The position numbers and the translations under genes are program-made. This document shows positions 1 through 11,299 of a DNA stretch of 64,000 bases, in pieces. The stretch covers positions 1-64,000 of the forward strand of contig JAPDRN010000142.1 in NCBI GenBank assembly GCA_030247855.1, in the 5' to 3' direction. Each line of letters starts with the position of its first letter. Within the stretch, counting starts at the first letter, position 1. The notes under the pieces were generated by a model. The model was not told the origin of the DNA. It searched no databases and was given only the letters and a program-made list of their open reading frames with translations. Origin of the DNA: Knufia peltigerae (taxonomy: Eukaryota; Ascomycota; Eurotiomycetes; Chaetothyriales; Trichomeriaceae).

Positions 1-114
1 GCCTAGAATCTGGAGACATGATGCTGATGCCCCACAAAACTCCACAGCTCTTGGAAGTCGTCATCCATGTAGTGAAGGCGATTTTGCGTATACAGAAGAG
101 AATGATACCAAGTG

Positions 115-904
115 TCAGAGTTTGATTAGGCCAGCATCCCTATCGTGTTGATTGCCCATGCATGAACTCTCTTGCTCTTCCCAATAGCTTACGACAGTCT
201 TCTTAGCCTCGACATAGCCGCCAGTCCGCTTACTACGATTCTCTCGGGTCAGTTCAGATTCCGACTAGTCAACGATCCAGAGAATGGATCGACTGGTTTG
301 GCGCCTTACAATAGTTTTCGCACCTCAGCTGAGCTCTCATGGCTTGAGAGTGCGGCGGAATCCCTGTGCTTCTCAAGCATCAATATCTCATTTGAGGCCC
401 CGGGACGGAGAAAGGCAAGGAAGGTCAAGGTTCCAGGCTCATTATCTCGGACCCATCGGCAGAACTCACTACATGAATCAAGACACATCTCAGCATGGGG
501 CTGTTTGGACTGGGAAGTGTGTGGGAGGGTTCAACTCACTCAAGGTTTTGCAACATCTTCTGGCGTGATTCTGAATGGTCCTTGCAGAACACAGTAGCGA
601 GTACGACAATTCCCGCACGCAGGCCTTTGGTTTCCCCGTCCCTTGCCATGAAACCACATGCCGGATACCACTTTGTTCTGTCAAGGTTCTCCGAGCAGCC
701 TGGAACCGACCTGAAAGACTGGGCCTCCGTGGTCGCGGTTGCATCGCTACACGCTGTCTGTACAGCATAGAGAATGCGGTCACTTCGCCCTTCTTCTGAA
801 GAACTCGCCTCACGCTTCAACGGGAATAGAACTCCCAGCGTCAAATACTTTTGCCCATGAGGACAGACTCGTAGATGAGATTCCCTAAGAAGCAGATGTG
901 CAGC
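115..904 (-). CDS. ABM-domain (antibiotic biosynthesis monooxygenase-like) protein, 5' end unresolved
   Basis: Three exons can be joined in phase: about 904-540, 468-310 and 232-115, with introns 469-539 (donor GTGAGT) and 233-309 (donor GTAAGG). The joined reading gives a dimeric ferredoxin-like ABM domain: a strand containing VVLATVFCKD, then EFCRWVRDNEPGTLTF, then ILMLEKHRDSAALSSH, ending GGYVEAKKTVVSYWEEQE. The EPGTL and RDSAALxxH motifs are typical of the ABM family, whose members are small cofactor-free monooxygenases or quinone-forming and detoxifying proteins. The stretch before the domain (residues encoded about 904-620) is open but has no clear ATG. A splice acceptor at 905 suggests at least one more upstream exon; alternatively translation starts at an internal Met just before the domain (MARDGETKG). 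It converges with no visible neighbour on its left. The family call is fairly safe; substrate and start are not. Confidence 0.62.
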
Positions 905-1682
905 CTAGAATTGGAATGATCCCCGGAATCAGCATAATGATGTTAGAAGAGTCACGGCAACCCAACATGCCATGGCTTGGCCTTGCTATTTCTCTTTGAA
1001 GCTTCACCAATCGTAGAAGATAGCACCGCTAATCTGATCACTACCTCTCTCCTAGGAAAGAAATCAAGGTGACGTTACCTTCCTTGCCTCCATAACTGAC
1101 TTGAGCTGGAATAGCGTCATCGACGCTGTCATATGGCCTCCCGGTCTTATCGTCATCGTTCTTCCGTGGTTTCTCGATCACGAACTAAAATTTCTAGGTG
1201 CCGAGCAAAGTCCGTGGGCTGACTCTGCTGTAAGGTCCTTCACAAGTCAGGGGCATGAAAGGTGTTGCAGGGTAGCTGAATGTACGGAGGAAGCTAGAGG
1301 TTTGAGAAGGTAGTCAAAGTAGAATCGTAGGATAACAAGGGGACATTATACCTTTTAAGTTGGCATCAGAGTTTGTTCAGAGGGAGATCATCTCGCCTTC
1401 GGGTATTTCAGGTCAACATAACATGCGGCCCTTGCACAATTAAGATATCCGGTGCAGAGCCCATCCGAATGAACTCTGTTTGGTCTCATAACTACTCCTC
1501 TAGGTTGCAAAATCTTCAAGTTACTCCTAACCACGCAATTTGTTGGATCATGTAACGCTTGGCCTTAAAGACAATGCCAAAATCTATCAAAATTCGAGCT
1601 CAGTTTCCCAAGCACAGGTTAAAATCGTCAGCTCATAGTATTGGTCATAGAAAGCTCTTCCGATCCAGGCCACCATCGGAAA
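905..1682. other. Intergenic, possible 5' exon of the ABM gene
   Basis: No ORF here has recognisable protein character. The right part is the 3' flank of the paraoxonase-like gene, and the left part may hold the missing first exon of the ABM gene on the minus strand. An ATG near 1132 opens a short minus-strand reading but could not be joined convincingly. Confidence 0.3.
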
Positions 1683-3363
1683 TCAATCAGAGTAAGAGCT
1701 GTCGTTACCAAGTTCACAGACTATGAAATACGGCTCTATCACTCCACCCGCGATCAAACGGCGACCTGTTGGATCCAAAGCGGCTGTGGTCAGAAGCGTG
1801 ATCAAAGAGCCATCATCCCAATATAATAGCTCAGGTTTCCAGTTCTGGTTCCGCCTCAGACGAAGGATAGCTGCTGGTGCAAGAATGCTTGAATTCAGCG
1901 GGTCATGGAGCCGGGGCTCAAGCTTGGGGAGATCTGGTTCAACTGGACAAGTGTTAATCGTCAAGTTCTATAAATCTCCTGTTCGGAATAGTCCATACCA
2001 GAAATCAAGACATCCTCGGATCCAGGAATGGGAGTAACATTGTCAGGAGCTGCACCCAGAGACTAGTAGCGTCAATCAGCTTTATGTATATCATAACTTG
2101 CCGTGGCCCTATGAGTGAGTGAGATGCACTCACAACTTTTTGAAGCAATCTCAACGCCTTCGATGTTGGGTGGACTGAGTAGATTGATGTTGACGCTTCG
2201 ATGACGTCGTTCACCATCAAGAGCTGGCTGTCGTTGAGGAAAAGCATCCCATTCGCAAAGGGATGAGAGTTCCTGGGCGAAACGGTCTGACATTCGATAC
2301 CAGAGCTACCTGGAGAGAAGCAATGAACCACCTCCGATGCCCATTTCCACGGACCATACTTGTTCTCAAACTTTCTGAGGCGACCCCCTAATTCACGGCC
2401 ATGAAAATGGTGGTCATTGGTAATGAAAAACGAGCTGGACCCCAGTCAATGGTCAGCAGGGTCAGTGTTTCCGACGCCAAATCTCTTTCTCACGGGACCA
2501 TTCCTTACTTTAAGCTTGTGGCTGATACGGCATTGGGCGTTCTAATCTTCGGGTGTCGGAAAGTCCGCTTTAGAGTGAGTATGTCGGATCCTATGGCATG
2601 CGAAAAAAGTAAGATTTCTTCTCCATCTCGAGCATGGTTGACGGCAAAGATATGTATCTGGTTGGTAAAGGTGCTTAGCTCGAGTACCAACCATTCATGC
2701 AATATATCTTGAGGTCCATACCTTTGATCTGTCGTCATCTGCGATCATCATATCGATTCCGTGAAGGATCATATCCTGTGATGAATCTAGACCATCTACT
2801 TGAAGCAGAGTAGTCGAGTTCGCCTCCAATTTTCGTCAGTAACTAACACATTCCAGGGTGGTATGAACATGTCTTTTACAACATGGTTTTCATACCTCGA
2901 TATCGTATTTGAGGAAGTAGTCACGATAAGGAATGGTGCCGCTCTTGTCCAGCCTCCCTAACGGTGGGTAGTATGTGCCCCGAGTCGATAAATGTCCGCA
3001 CGCTCGAAGTTCATCAGCAGGTTGACAGTGCAAAGACAAGTGGCAATGCCAAAATACAACTAAGCATTCAACCTACCCAAGAAGACCGTGTTCGATGGCT
3101 CATGAATTCGCAGGTCTTCGCAAGACTGACCAACTGTTGCCCAATTGGAATGAGTCTCGTGTATAGCAGAGTTGGCCAACATCCATACCTGGAAATTTGA
3201 CGCATCTGTCGTTTCTGAGAGATTTATGGCCAATGTAACGATTCGAGCCCAGAGGTGACATAAACCTCCCGGCCAAATGACCCCAGAAAAACTCGGGACT
3301 AAGAAAGATAGCGACTGCTATTGCAAGTAGCAAAGGCAATGGTGCCCGGGTAATGAGCCACAT
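1683..3363 (-). CDS. Paraoxonase/arylesterase-like calcium-dependent hydrolase (lactonase)
   Basis: Eight exons join in phase to about 404 residues: 3363-3189, 3133-3077, 3002-2896, 2823-2722, 2657-2509, 2434-2134, 2062-1999 and 1942-1683. The N-terminus has a hydrophobic segment (LPLLLAIAVAIFL), a signal anchor as in serum paraoxonases. Paraoxonase-type beta-propeller motifs follow in order: CEDLRIHEPSNTVFLACG, ILHGIDMMIADDD, IHIFAVNHARDGEE, TFRHPKIRTPNAVSA, FFITNDHHFHGREL, KYGPWKWASEVVHC, SHPFANGMLFLNDSQLLMVN and AALDPTGRRLIAGGV. The Asn/Asp-rich ND and NH positions match the calcium-ligand loops of the family. Such enzymes open lactones or esters; the true substrate cannot be inferred. It lies 3' to a divergently regulated transcription factor and next to an ABM gene, consistent with a small-molecule cluster. 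All splice sites are GT-AG and I saw no frame disruption. Confidence 0.85.
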
Positions 3364-3829
3364 TTCAGCTGGTTGGTGTCAGATAGTCAGCAGGCCACAG
3401 AAGAGTTTGAGAACAAGCTTGAGAATCTGATGGTAAAACAAGGACAGTACTGAATCTAAGAAAAAATTGGGTATGATCGAACTGTTAGTGTGGTAGTAGC
3501 CTTCTCATCTACGTTCCGAACTCTTTCTTTCGGTCCGCAGGTATATCGGCTTGACGGCTAACGGGATATATCCGATAACCGCGCACGAGAGAAGATACTG
3601 AAGTCCAGAAGCATAAGAACTGATTCATTGCGAATAATGGCCATATTTATAGTCCAACTTGTCATTTTAGCTACATATGTTTCCGGGTCGTGGCAAGCTG
3701 GGATTCCGCCCTCTTCATTAGCTGGTCCAACAGGGGTGTCCAAATCACTGCAAACTCCGTTTCTGCTCGAGTCGAACTAATGTGCAGTATTGCAAGCTTG
3801 ACTTCAGCGTAGTGGGTTGAAAACGGCGC
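3364..3829. other. Intergenic region between paraoxonase-like gene and regulator
   Basis: This is the promoter side of the paraoxonase-like gene and the 3' flank of the minus-strand regulator. Short ORFs on both strands show no family signature. Nothing else is visible. Confidence 0.5.
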
Positions 3830-6302
3830 TTATACACGCGACTCTCGACGAAACATGGTCAGAGTTTCGAGAGCACGAATACTCGAATGGAATGTTTGAC
3901 CCATTTCACCCAGCGCCTGCATACAAGTCAATAATCCTGAATGAGGGTTATTGCTTGCCGCGACCTCTTTGTCGAAGGCTGGATGTGCCATTACAAGTCC
4001 TGCTGTGAGAACCGAATGGATAACCTGTGTGTGAGTGTGTCTCAGGGTGAACTGTTGCTGAAACGAACTCAGCAGCTTGCAAATCTGCAGTGCGGAATCC
4101 TGACATATCGCTCGACTATCAGGTATGGTCGTCTCCAGAGTGACTGATTCTTGACGGGTTTGTGGTGGTTTCAGAAAAGGTCGGTGGAGTAGAATCAGGA
4201 TAGTATGGAAGAGCAGGCTGTACAAGAGATGTGATGAGTGTATGTTCACGAGAAGCGCTGTTATCACTCACCTTAGTTCGTAGGCCGCTGGCAAATATGT
4301 TTCCGGAGGACCTTCGTCGGCGTTGATCTCGACCACGACACCGTCTGCAAGATCAGCCTTCCACTGCTGCAGCTCCCGGTTCATAGCTCCGACAAAAGCA
4401 CCCGGCTCCCAGTGGACAGACACGTTAGGCGAATAGCTACTATCTTTAGTCCCTCGACCGAGCTCTGGGGTGTTCGACTTACAGAAAGTCCAGAATAGCC
4501 TGAGCCTTCGTACAGAGGCTCGCAATTGGGCCGAGTTTTGGATGTCTCCGCTGCTTCTCCTTGTTATATAAACTTCCCACGTACTCATCATCTTCAAATA
4601 GGCTGTCAGAAGTCTCATAGACATTGATTGACGATCCTAGATACGTTAAGACACTCCGAGCTGACGAGGGTCGGCCAAGTGTCAAGCTTGTCAATCTATG
4701 CGTAAAGCGTCAGCAAGGTTCGTTCCAGTCAGCGTGGATTGAATCTCTAGTGAGAACATCTAGGGTAAACAAGACGCTTACGTATCTGAACAATACACGG
4801 CCCAAAGTAAGTCTTCGTGATAGTGTTTCATCTCTGAAGCATCCATGTCGGAAGGCATATTTCTGTGCTCCGGTTGTATTTCTGAGAGCAGCCCCAGATC
4901 AGAAAGGAGCTGGACAGCCATTCCTGCGTTGAGATCAGTTTTGCAAATAGCCCACGTTTACAACCACGAACCTGAATACAGCCAACCTTCAGCCACGACA
5001 TAAAGTTAGCGATCGTACAGTCTCCTGCGTTTCGCATTGGAAGAAAAATCCTACCTCTCGAGTCCCGGGCTTGACTGAGTTCAAAGGAGGAGAGTGTGAG
5101 GAGTGCCTGAAGAGTGGCGATAGTTGGGCTATCCATCTCCAGGTCCAGTAAAGCCTTTGCTCTCCTGGAGAAGAATTCTGGGCCAGATAATCTTGGAAGT
5201 TTGTCACATCGCCGTGTACTGTACAAAGATCCCATTGCGAGGATAGCATTGGCTAAGGCAGGTGAGTATAGTTGCGTGGCCATTCCGTTCGCATACTGAT
5301 CTTGATGGTGTCGATATACTGCTTCATCAATGGCATGGATAAAAGAATTGTGCCAGGCAAAGAACAGATGGGTGAGATGTTGCTCGTACGAGTGGTCTCC
5401 GTTCCAAGTGAGATTGGCACGGCTTAATACTTCCACTTGCTGGGCTCGCAGTTTCGAACTGCCGGGTTGGAAGTTTAGCAAAGAGCCACTTGGCAAGAGA
5501 TGCAAGTTACTCGTGGCACCAAAATAGCGACAATGGCCATCTTCAACGAGTTGCATACAACCATTTCGATTTTGGAAAGGATCCTCCGAAGATAATCGTA
5601 GGTAAGATGCCATCTTCCCATTCGAGCTACCGGGATCATTGCCCATCAAAGCCTTGAATCTGAATCAAAGTCAGACACTCGGACCGGTGTCGCCAATATA
5701 TGACAGACAGAGTACTTACTGGTGATTGTTTGGTCTGGAGAAGAAGGCATCGTCGAGATTATCTGCTGGTGAAGAAGTCTCCGTCTCCATGGGCATGGGA
5801 CTTTGCGACTCCGTTTCCATTGGAGCATCAGTATAGTCGGTAATTTGTACCCAAAATCCTCGATCAACTCCGGATATTTCACGTCGCAGGACGTTTGGAT
5901 AAGCATTCTTCTCGGATATCAACGCGATGTCCATGGTGGCTGCTGGGTCCTGAGCGACAGTGGCTGTTGAAATTTCAGGAGCTTGAGTGCGGGCAGATAA
6001 TTTGTTCCTGCAGAATAACAACACATGTCAATAGCGTGCAACAGTGCAATAGCTGTGTGCCACGGAATGAGCATACTTCCGGCCATCCTTACCAAAGACA
6101 CAATCGGTGCCAAAGATGTAGCAATTGAAGCATTTGGGGGTGGAATTGTCACACTTGCGCCGCTCGTCGTATTAGCTGAGATACGGCCCGTATATTAAGT
6201 GCACGAGAGACTTGCCTTGGCCTTTCGTTTTCGACAGGCCAAGCAGGCCATTGAGCTGTGCCGTCGCTGTAATTGCGAGCCTTCTGTCTGGCCATCAGAC
6301 AT
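3830..6302 (-). CDS. Zn2Cys6 transcription factor with fungal_trans domain
   Basis: The start at 6302 follows CAACC and gives MSDGQTEGSQ before the zinc cluster. Joining 6302-6216 to 6153-6077 yields C-LA-C-RKRKAK-C-DNSTPK-C-FN-C-YIFGTD-C, a complete binuclear cluster. Intron 1 (6154-6215) has a GC donor (AAG|GCAAGT) and falls just before the third cysteine. Further exons are 6007-5720 and 5659 leftward, then several to 3830. The middle section includes a fungal_trans-type helical domain (AIDEAVYRHHQDQYANGM, SPTIATLQALLTLSSFELSQ). The C-terminal exon carries ILLHRPFLKPP and ends LTMFRRESRV. Overall layout resembles NirA/Nit4-type regulators. The exact exon chain between 4828 and 4268 was not fully solved. 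It is divergent from the next regulator and probably controls nearby genes; this is inference. Confidence 0.82.
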
Positions 6303-7110
6303 GGTTGCTCTTGTCACCGCTTATCAGGCCGAGATCAAAGCTGAGAGTCAGATCCATTCAGGGTTAACAATAAGCCGGAGACAATCTCACAGCAATACTC
6401 TTTGGGATGGCCTTCTAGCAGATCGAACCGTTCTCGATTGAAAGGCTAGGTTAGTCCAGCGGTCGATTCTACTCAATCGTGTTAATAATTAAGTCATATA
6501 AGACCGAGAAGTTCCGCATGAGCTTACAGAATGGGTCGAAGGATGTTTTCTGGCCGGAAACAATACTCTACAGCTGAAGCTGTTACTGAGTCTGAGGTTC
6601 TCAAAGAGAGGGCGCGAGTTTCTCAGTCACAACAGGAATAGTTTCTACTTTACGGGCCGATTGGTAAACCCTGTAGGCAAGAGGAACAAGTTAACGGCTC
6701 CACTAGATTCCTTGCCGAGACTTTGCAAATCATCCAATTGAGGGGTTATTCCTCACTGCCGCTGAATACCTCTTCTAAAACCATTCCCAGCCCCTCGGTC
6801 ATAATCCCAAGTTTTCTAACTTACAACCATTATGTGTATGTTTGCAAGCTGTCTATTTGAAGTCCAACAGTAAGCGTAATTGACCGTTTCCAGCAAGATC
6901 CTGTCCTTATGTGCAATCGAAATCCAAACAAAAGGGATGGTCTATCCACGAGCTAGCACGCAAAACAAAAGGCTTCTGTGACATACCGCCTTCTGAAATG
7001 GTGATCAAGTAATTCATCAAAGCAAGTCTCTGAATACGACGCACTTGAGCATCGTTGAGGAGATTTAAAAAGGCCTAGTCGTTGAGCGTGGCGTCCCTCA
7101 CAGATCCTCG
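6303..7110. promoter_or_regulatory. Divergent intergenic region between two regulators
   Basis: About 0.8 kb separates two divergently transcribed regulator genes and must contain both promoters. I looked for a zinc-cluster exon belonging to the right-hand gene and found no CxxC(x6)C pattern on the plus strand. An AT-rich TTTAAAAAGG element lies about 40 bp before the plus-strand start. No other structure was seen. Confidence 0.45.
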
Positions 7111-9243
7111 ATGCCGACCGACAGCTTAATGACGCCAGGAGAGGAGCTGACTATCGATCTCCCCTCCTTCATCCGCCCGATTCCTCCATTAGCTGATGCT
7201 GCTACCATTGAGTTCTGCAAGAAGAAGACAGCATTCGACATTCCAGATGGCAGAATTGTGAAGGCGCTCCTCCAGAGTTATTTCGATTTTGTGAACCCTT
7301 TTCTGCCTCTTTTCAATAAGGAGGAGGTATATCGAATGTTAGAGCACGGCAGTGGTACATCCCAGGAAGCACAGCCCACACCACAGCTAAGTCTTCTGGT
7401 ATTCCAAGCTCTGTTATTCGCTGGCAGTGGAGTAAGTGCAATGTAGAGCGGCCAAAGAAGATCCATGTCGCTGATATTTTGTTCAAAGTTTGTGGATACC
7501 GAGGTCATCAATGCCATGGGCTTTGACCATCGAGACCAGGCTCGAAGGGTTCTATATACCCGAGCTTGTCATCTATGCGATCTAGGCCTGGAGACCAATG
7601 GAATCTCACTACTGCAGGCTCTTCTTCTGTTCACGCTTTGGGTCGACATCGACGAGCTAAAAGGGCCCTGGTACTGGCTCTGCGCTGCCATATCGCATGC
7701 TCAATCGATCGATCTCTATGGGATGCTTCGCCAGCAGCGGCCCGGAACCCCAAAATATAGACATCTCAGACGGCTCTACTGGTGCTGTTATATCCGAGAG
7801 ACCACGGTGGCGCAAGGAATGAAGTGCGCCTCGCCATTCCGGCCAGCATCCTTTCACATCCCTATGCTGACACTCGATGATCTGGGCTTCAGCACGCCAA
7901 GGTCGAATGGTGCTACCACAACCGCGGAGACTGCCACAACGTTGTGGCCTGAAGCCAAGGCTGAGGACGAAAAGCTGCGGACTTTGGCCATGATTTCGGT
8001 TGAATTCGCCAAGTTATGCAGGCATGTCAAGAAGATGTCTATTCTCTCAGGAGAACAGAGCGGCTATCGAATCGGAGCTCCTATTGCGACGCCTGACCAC
8101 TCGAGTGCAGATTCTGTGATGCGATTAGCCTTCCATATTCGGGCTTTCGCTGCAGAGCTCAGCGTATGGCACAAGAACTTGCCTCAAGAAGTTCGCTGCA
8201 ATGAAGTTAACACTACCAATGTCAGCAGCGAGGACGCCAGTCTGGAGATCCACAAGACAGTATTGCTCATGTCCTATTACACCGCAACGACTGATTTATA
8301 TCTACCTCAAGTGTTTCCTCCGACAGCAAAAGTTCACCCGATCGCGCTCAAGATGAGCAAGTTTTACCGGCGGCAACTCCTGGATGCAGTGTTGAAGATG
8401 TCACTTTTGGGCGAACACCTCACTCGCTTGGCTCTAGCGAAGTACCTACCCTCTTACTGGTAACGAAACAAGCCTACCCTTCTGTTCCCTGTCTCCATTT
8501 TGACCGTGAATGACAGCTTCTCCCTGATCATCCGAGCCTTAGTGGTCTTCCTCTCCGAGTATACAAGGTACCGTGGAGCTCCGAAAGCTGAGGTTGTGCA
8601 TGGGTACTTCGCGATGAAGCAACTACTTGCCGACATCGCCCAGAGATATCCACCCGGACGCCGGTTTGTCCAGTATTTCGACCGTGCCTTGCAGGCATTT
8701 GATGCTAGCCGCAAATCCAACGATTCGAGGGAAATTCGTTCTCCGACCAGCCAGACAGGAACTGCAGAGTCACCTTTCAACAACTTCGGAGATGCAGACC
8801 TCTGGCAGAGATTTGGCATTGAGCGGCCAGGTGTCTCGGACACCCTTGCAAGTCATGCACTCTCAGTCCAAGCCATGACTGGTACGGACCACACTACCCG
8901 CAGTGGTTCTAACCTAGTCCAGGTGTTCTCAAATGCTGGACCCTCTCCAAAAGGGATGGCAGATCCCTCGCCCAGTAGCATCCAACCCTTCCGGGGGAAC
9001 CCAGACGACGTCAGGGAGAGGACTGACCTCGAAGCCGAGTCGCTGAGAATTCTTCTCGGTGGTCAACTGGCCGATGCAATACGACATCACGAGGGATCAA
9101 GTGCTTCTGCCACTAAAGTCAACGAGACTGGTATTGGACAACTAGACCTGATCCCTAATTATGAACAAAGCTCCACTACCATGGAGTTGTCGACTGCCAC
9201 CAATCTTTTCTCGACAGACTATGACCGTTGTTTCACTTTCTAG
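7111..9243 (+). CDS. Fungal_trans-domain regulator (Ctf1-beta-like) without a visible zinc cluster
   Basis: Three exons join in phase: 7111-7431, 7489-8459 and 8517-9243, giving about 672 residues. The introns are 57 bp each. The N-terminus reads LPSFIRPIPPLADAATIEFC and SYFDFVNPFLPLFNKEEVYR, and the next exon has FVDTEVINAMGFDHRDQARR and a helical middle-homology region (LQALLLFTLWVDIDELKGPW, SFHIPMLTLDDLGF). This is the pattern of cutinase transcription factor 1 beta-type proteins. Those normally carry an N-terminal Zn2Cys6 cluster, and none is encoded here or in the 0.8 kb upstream. The C-terminal exon continues with EYTRYRGAPKAEVVHGYF and a low-complexity tail. It may be a DNA-binding-domain-less regulator, or an upstream exon may be unrecognised. 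The start was chosen as the first ATG of the open exon. Confidence 0.75.
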
Positions 9244-10032
9244 ACACTTTTGGACCAAGATCCATAGACCACGGCAGATACCAGAGGGCCAGTTTATAGA
9301 ATAACAAAATCCAACGGCTTGTACACGCTGGTCAACTTTTGCTGCATGACTATGCAGCCACACCCACAAAAGCTACTCCATGGACACAATAAGGTATGGC
9401 CAAAGCGAATGCAATCAGGAGCAACCGTCAAAAGTGTGATCCCACAAATACTCGTACTCGTACTCACCGAGTCTGGTTGTGTCCGTAGTGGGGAAACGAG
9501 CTGGTTCGTGAAAAGAACAAAAGATCATAGGTAGAGGAGAGCATTAGATCGGACAAGGAATAGTGAATCTCAGTGTCTGTGCGTGTACATCGGCTGCAAA
9601 TCTCGGGCATCACAATCCAGCGGCCTATCCCCTTCGGTCTCCCATCGACTTCTCCCGCCTGCGTATCGATGGACGTGGCACTGCGTTCAGTGAATTGAGA
9701 GTTTTCTGGACCCAAGGGGTGCAAATTGGCTAAATCGCGAGACTGTAACCGTCGCCATAAATGCGGAAGAGGCCGAGCAATGTAAACCAAGTCGTTGCTG
9801 TTCAGATGAGATCCCCCACAATTCAGACCAAATTGACGTAATGTTCAGCTTTGAAGACAGCTTTAGACCATTTGTGAAGAAGATCATGATTCCACGGTTA
9901 GGCATTGTGGTTTGGTGTGCTTGGCTTCAGATACTCACGATGACAGGTTCTCCTGCGCTTCGAATTTGTTTGGGGCGGTTGGATCCGAACCCCTGTTGGC
10001 CCTAAATACCACACCTATCAAAGACTAGTGTA
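9244..10032. other. Intergenic, convergent 3' flanks
   Basis: The plus-strand regulator and the minus-strand SDR converge here. Only short shadow ORFs occur. A short tandem of ACTCGT units lies near 9450-9465. No gene is supported. Confidence 0.5.
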
Positions 10033-10719
10033 CTACCAGGGCAACATGGTTCCATCGAAGTTGAAAAATCGAGCCCCATCGGATTGTTTCAAGCCAGCGA
10101 CCACTTTCAAAACATGTTGCGCTGACTCAAGGGTCGGCATGGCCCCAGGACCTGCCAATTGCCCCATGTCTGTCGCCGCCCATCCCGGATGGATCGCAAC
10201 GACGGTGAAGCCCTCTTGGAAAAGTTCGTTGTGAGTCTGCACCACCAGCATATTCCCAGCTGCTTTGCTCACAGCGTACGGTCCCCGAATACCAATCTGA
10301 TTTCCAACCTGCATGGTCATGGAGCCGACCGATGACGAGATGTAGATGATTCTTCGGGTCGCTCGAGCTCGGAGGGCCTGGAGAAAGGCATTGATCACTC
10401 GGTGAGGACCCACCACGTTGGTGTCCAGGTATTCCAGGAGCCTGGAAGAGGGAATCTGCGTGAGAAGCTCCATCTCGCCAATGCCGGCGTTGATGATCAA
10501 TGTGTCGGCTTCGTTCACCTTTGTCGCTGCGCGTTTGATTGTGTCTGGCTTGGTCTGGTCGAGCTCCATGACCTGGACGTTTGGAATCTTGAGATCGAAA
10601 GGCTTGCGCATCGTTGCAACGACCTGATTCTGGGGATCCTTTGCCAGTAATTTTGTAAGCTCGAGGCCAATGCCTCGACTCGCCCCTATGACAACGGAAA
10701 TTTTCCTAGGATCAAGCAT
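10033..10719 (-). CDS. Short-chain dehydrogenase/reductase (SDR)
   Basis: A single open exon of about 228 residues from the ATG at 10719 (MLDPRKISVV). The reading frame is open further upstream but only with non-ATG codons, so this ATG is preferred. The Rossmann motif is IGASRGIGLELTKLL, the NAG motif is INAGIGEMELL, the catalytic serine lies in IIYISSSVGS and the YxxxK pair in GPYAVSKAAGNM. PGWAATDMGQ follows as in classical SDRs of the C-factor/sniffer-like group. These enzymes oxidise or reduce alcohol and carbonyl groups with NAD(P)H; the substrate is unknown. It sits between two regulators and a transporter, consistent with a pathway gene. It is intron-less, unlike most of its neighbours. 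Confidence 0.88.
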   Translation of the reverse strand: MLDPRKISVVIGASRGIGLELTKLLAKDPQNQVVATMRKPFDLKIPNVQVMELDQTKPDTIKRAATKVNEADTLIINAGIGEMELLTQIPSSRLLEYLDTNVVGPHRVINAFLQALRARATRRIIYISSSVGSMTMQVGNQIGIRGPYAVSKAAGNMLVVQTHNELFQEGFTVVAIHPGWAATDMGQLAGPGAMPTLESAQHVLKVVAGLKQSDGARFFNFDGTMLPW

Positions 10720-11299
10720 GTCGAACGAATAATGGGTGTCTCCGAGATTTCTGAGTAGTCCGCCACTTCCAATATTGCACACAGGACTGTTAAATGGTAG
10801 AGAGGTTACTAAAAAAAGTGATTTTGGCCGAAGACCTAATTTCCTACTACCACACAGAAATTCAACCTCTTTTCGAAGGATATGACTCTTCGTCTCCTAG
10901 CAAACCAATGCGATTGTTTTGTGGCAACGGGGCTCGGAACCAGTTCACTGAGGAAAAGTCGAGCCCCGGTGTACGGGGTAGGATGGACATGTGCGTGGAA
11001 CCTCGAAATCCTGGAGAAATGACTTGACCCCCGGATCGGGGGAGAGAAACTCATAGGCGATACCCCAAGATCCACTTCATAATTTCCCGAACTCCGGAAT
11101 ACAGCCTACTTGATCATCCACATCCCGACCATCTGGGATTCCATTGGGAATTTCATGCTCACGATGGGACAGTGATGGGACACTATGAATAAGAGGCCCA
11201 ATCTTCTCCGTACCCCGGGGGTGGAGTCTCTCTCATGTGATAGAATCTGAGAAAGGCCCCACGAAGAAGAGTTGCTTTGTTTGGACCAAACCCTTCAAG
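10720..11299. promoter_or_regulatory. Divergent promoter region of SDR and MFS transporter
   Basis: This 580 bp stretch lies between the minus-strand SDR and the plus-strand transporter and presumably holds both promoters. GC-rich CCCCGG-type blocks occur near 10960-11040 and 11210-11220, which could be Zn2Cys6 half-sites, but no spaced CGG pair stood out. Confidence 0.4.

Noticed and set aside
9960..10010. GGGTTCGGATCC-like stretch on the minus strand resembling a tRNA T-arm
   Set aside because: The flanking bases do not pair into a T-stem, and no acceptor, D or anticodon arm could be drawn.
10720..10782. Upstream extension of the SDR frame to 10782
   Set aside because: It would need a GTG start; the ATG at 10719 directly precedes the SDR fold and gives normal length.
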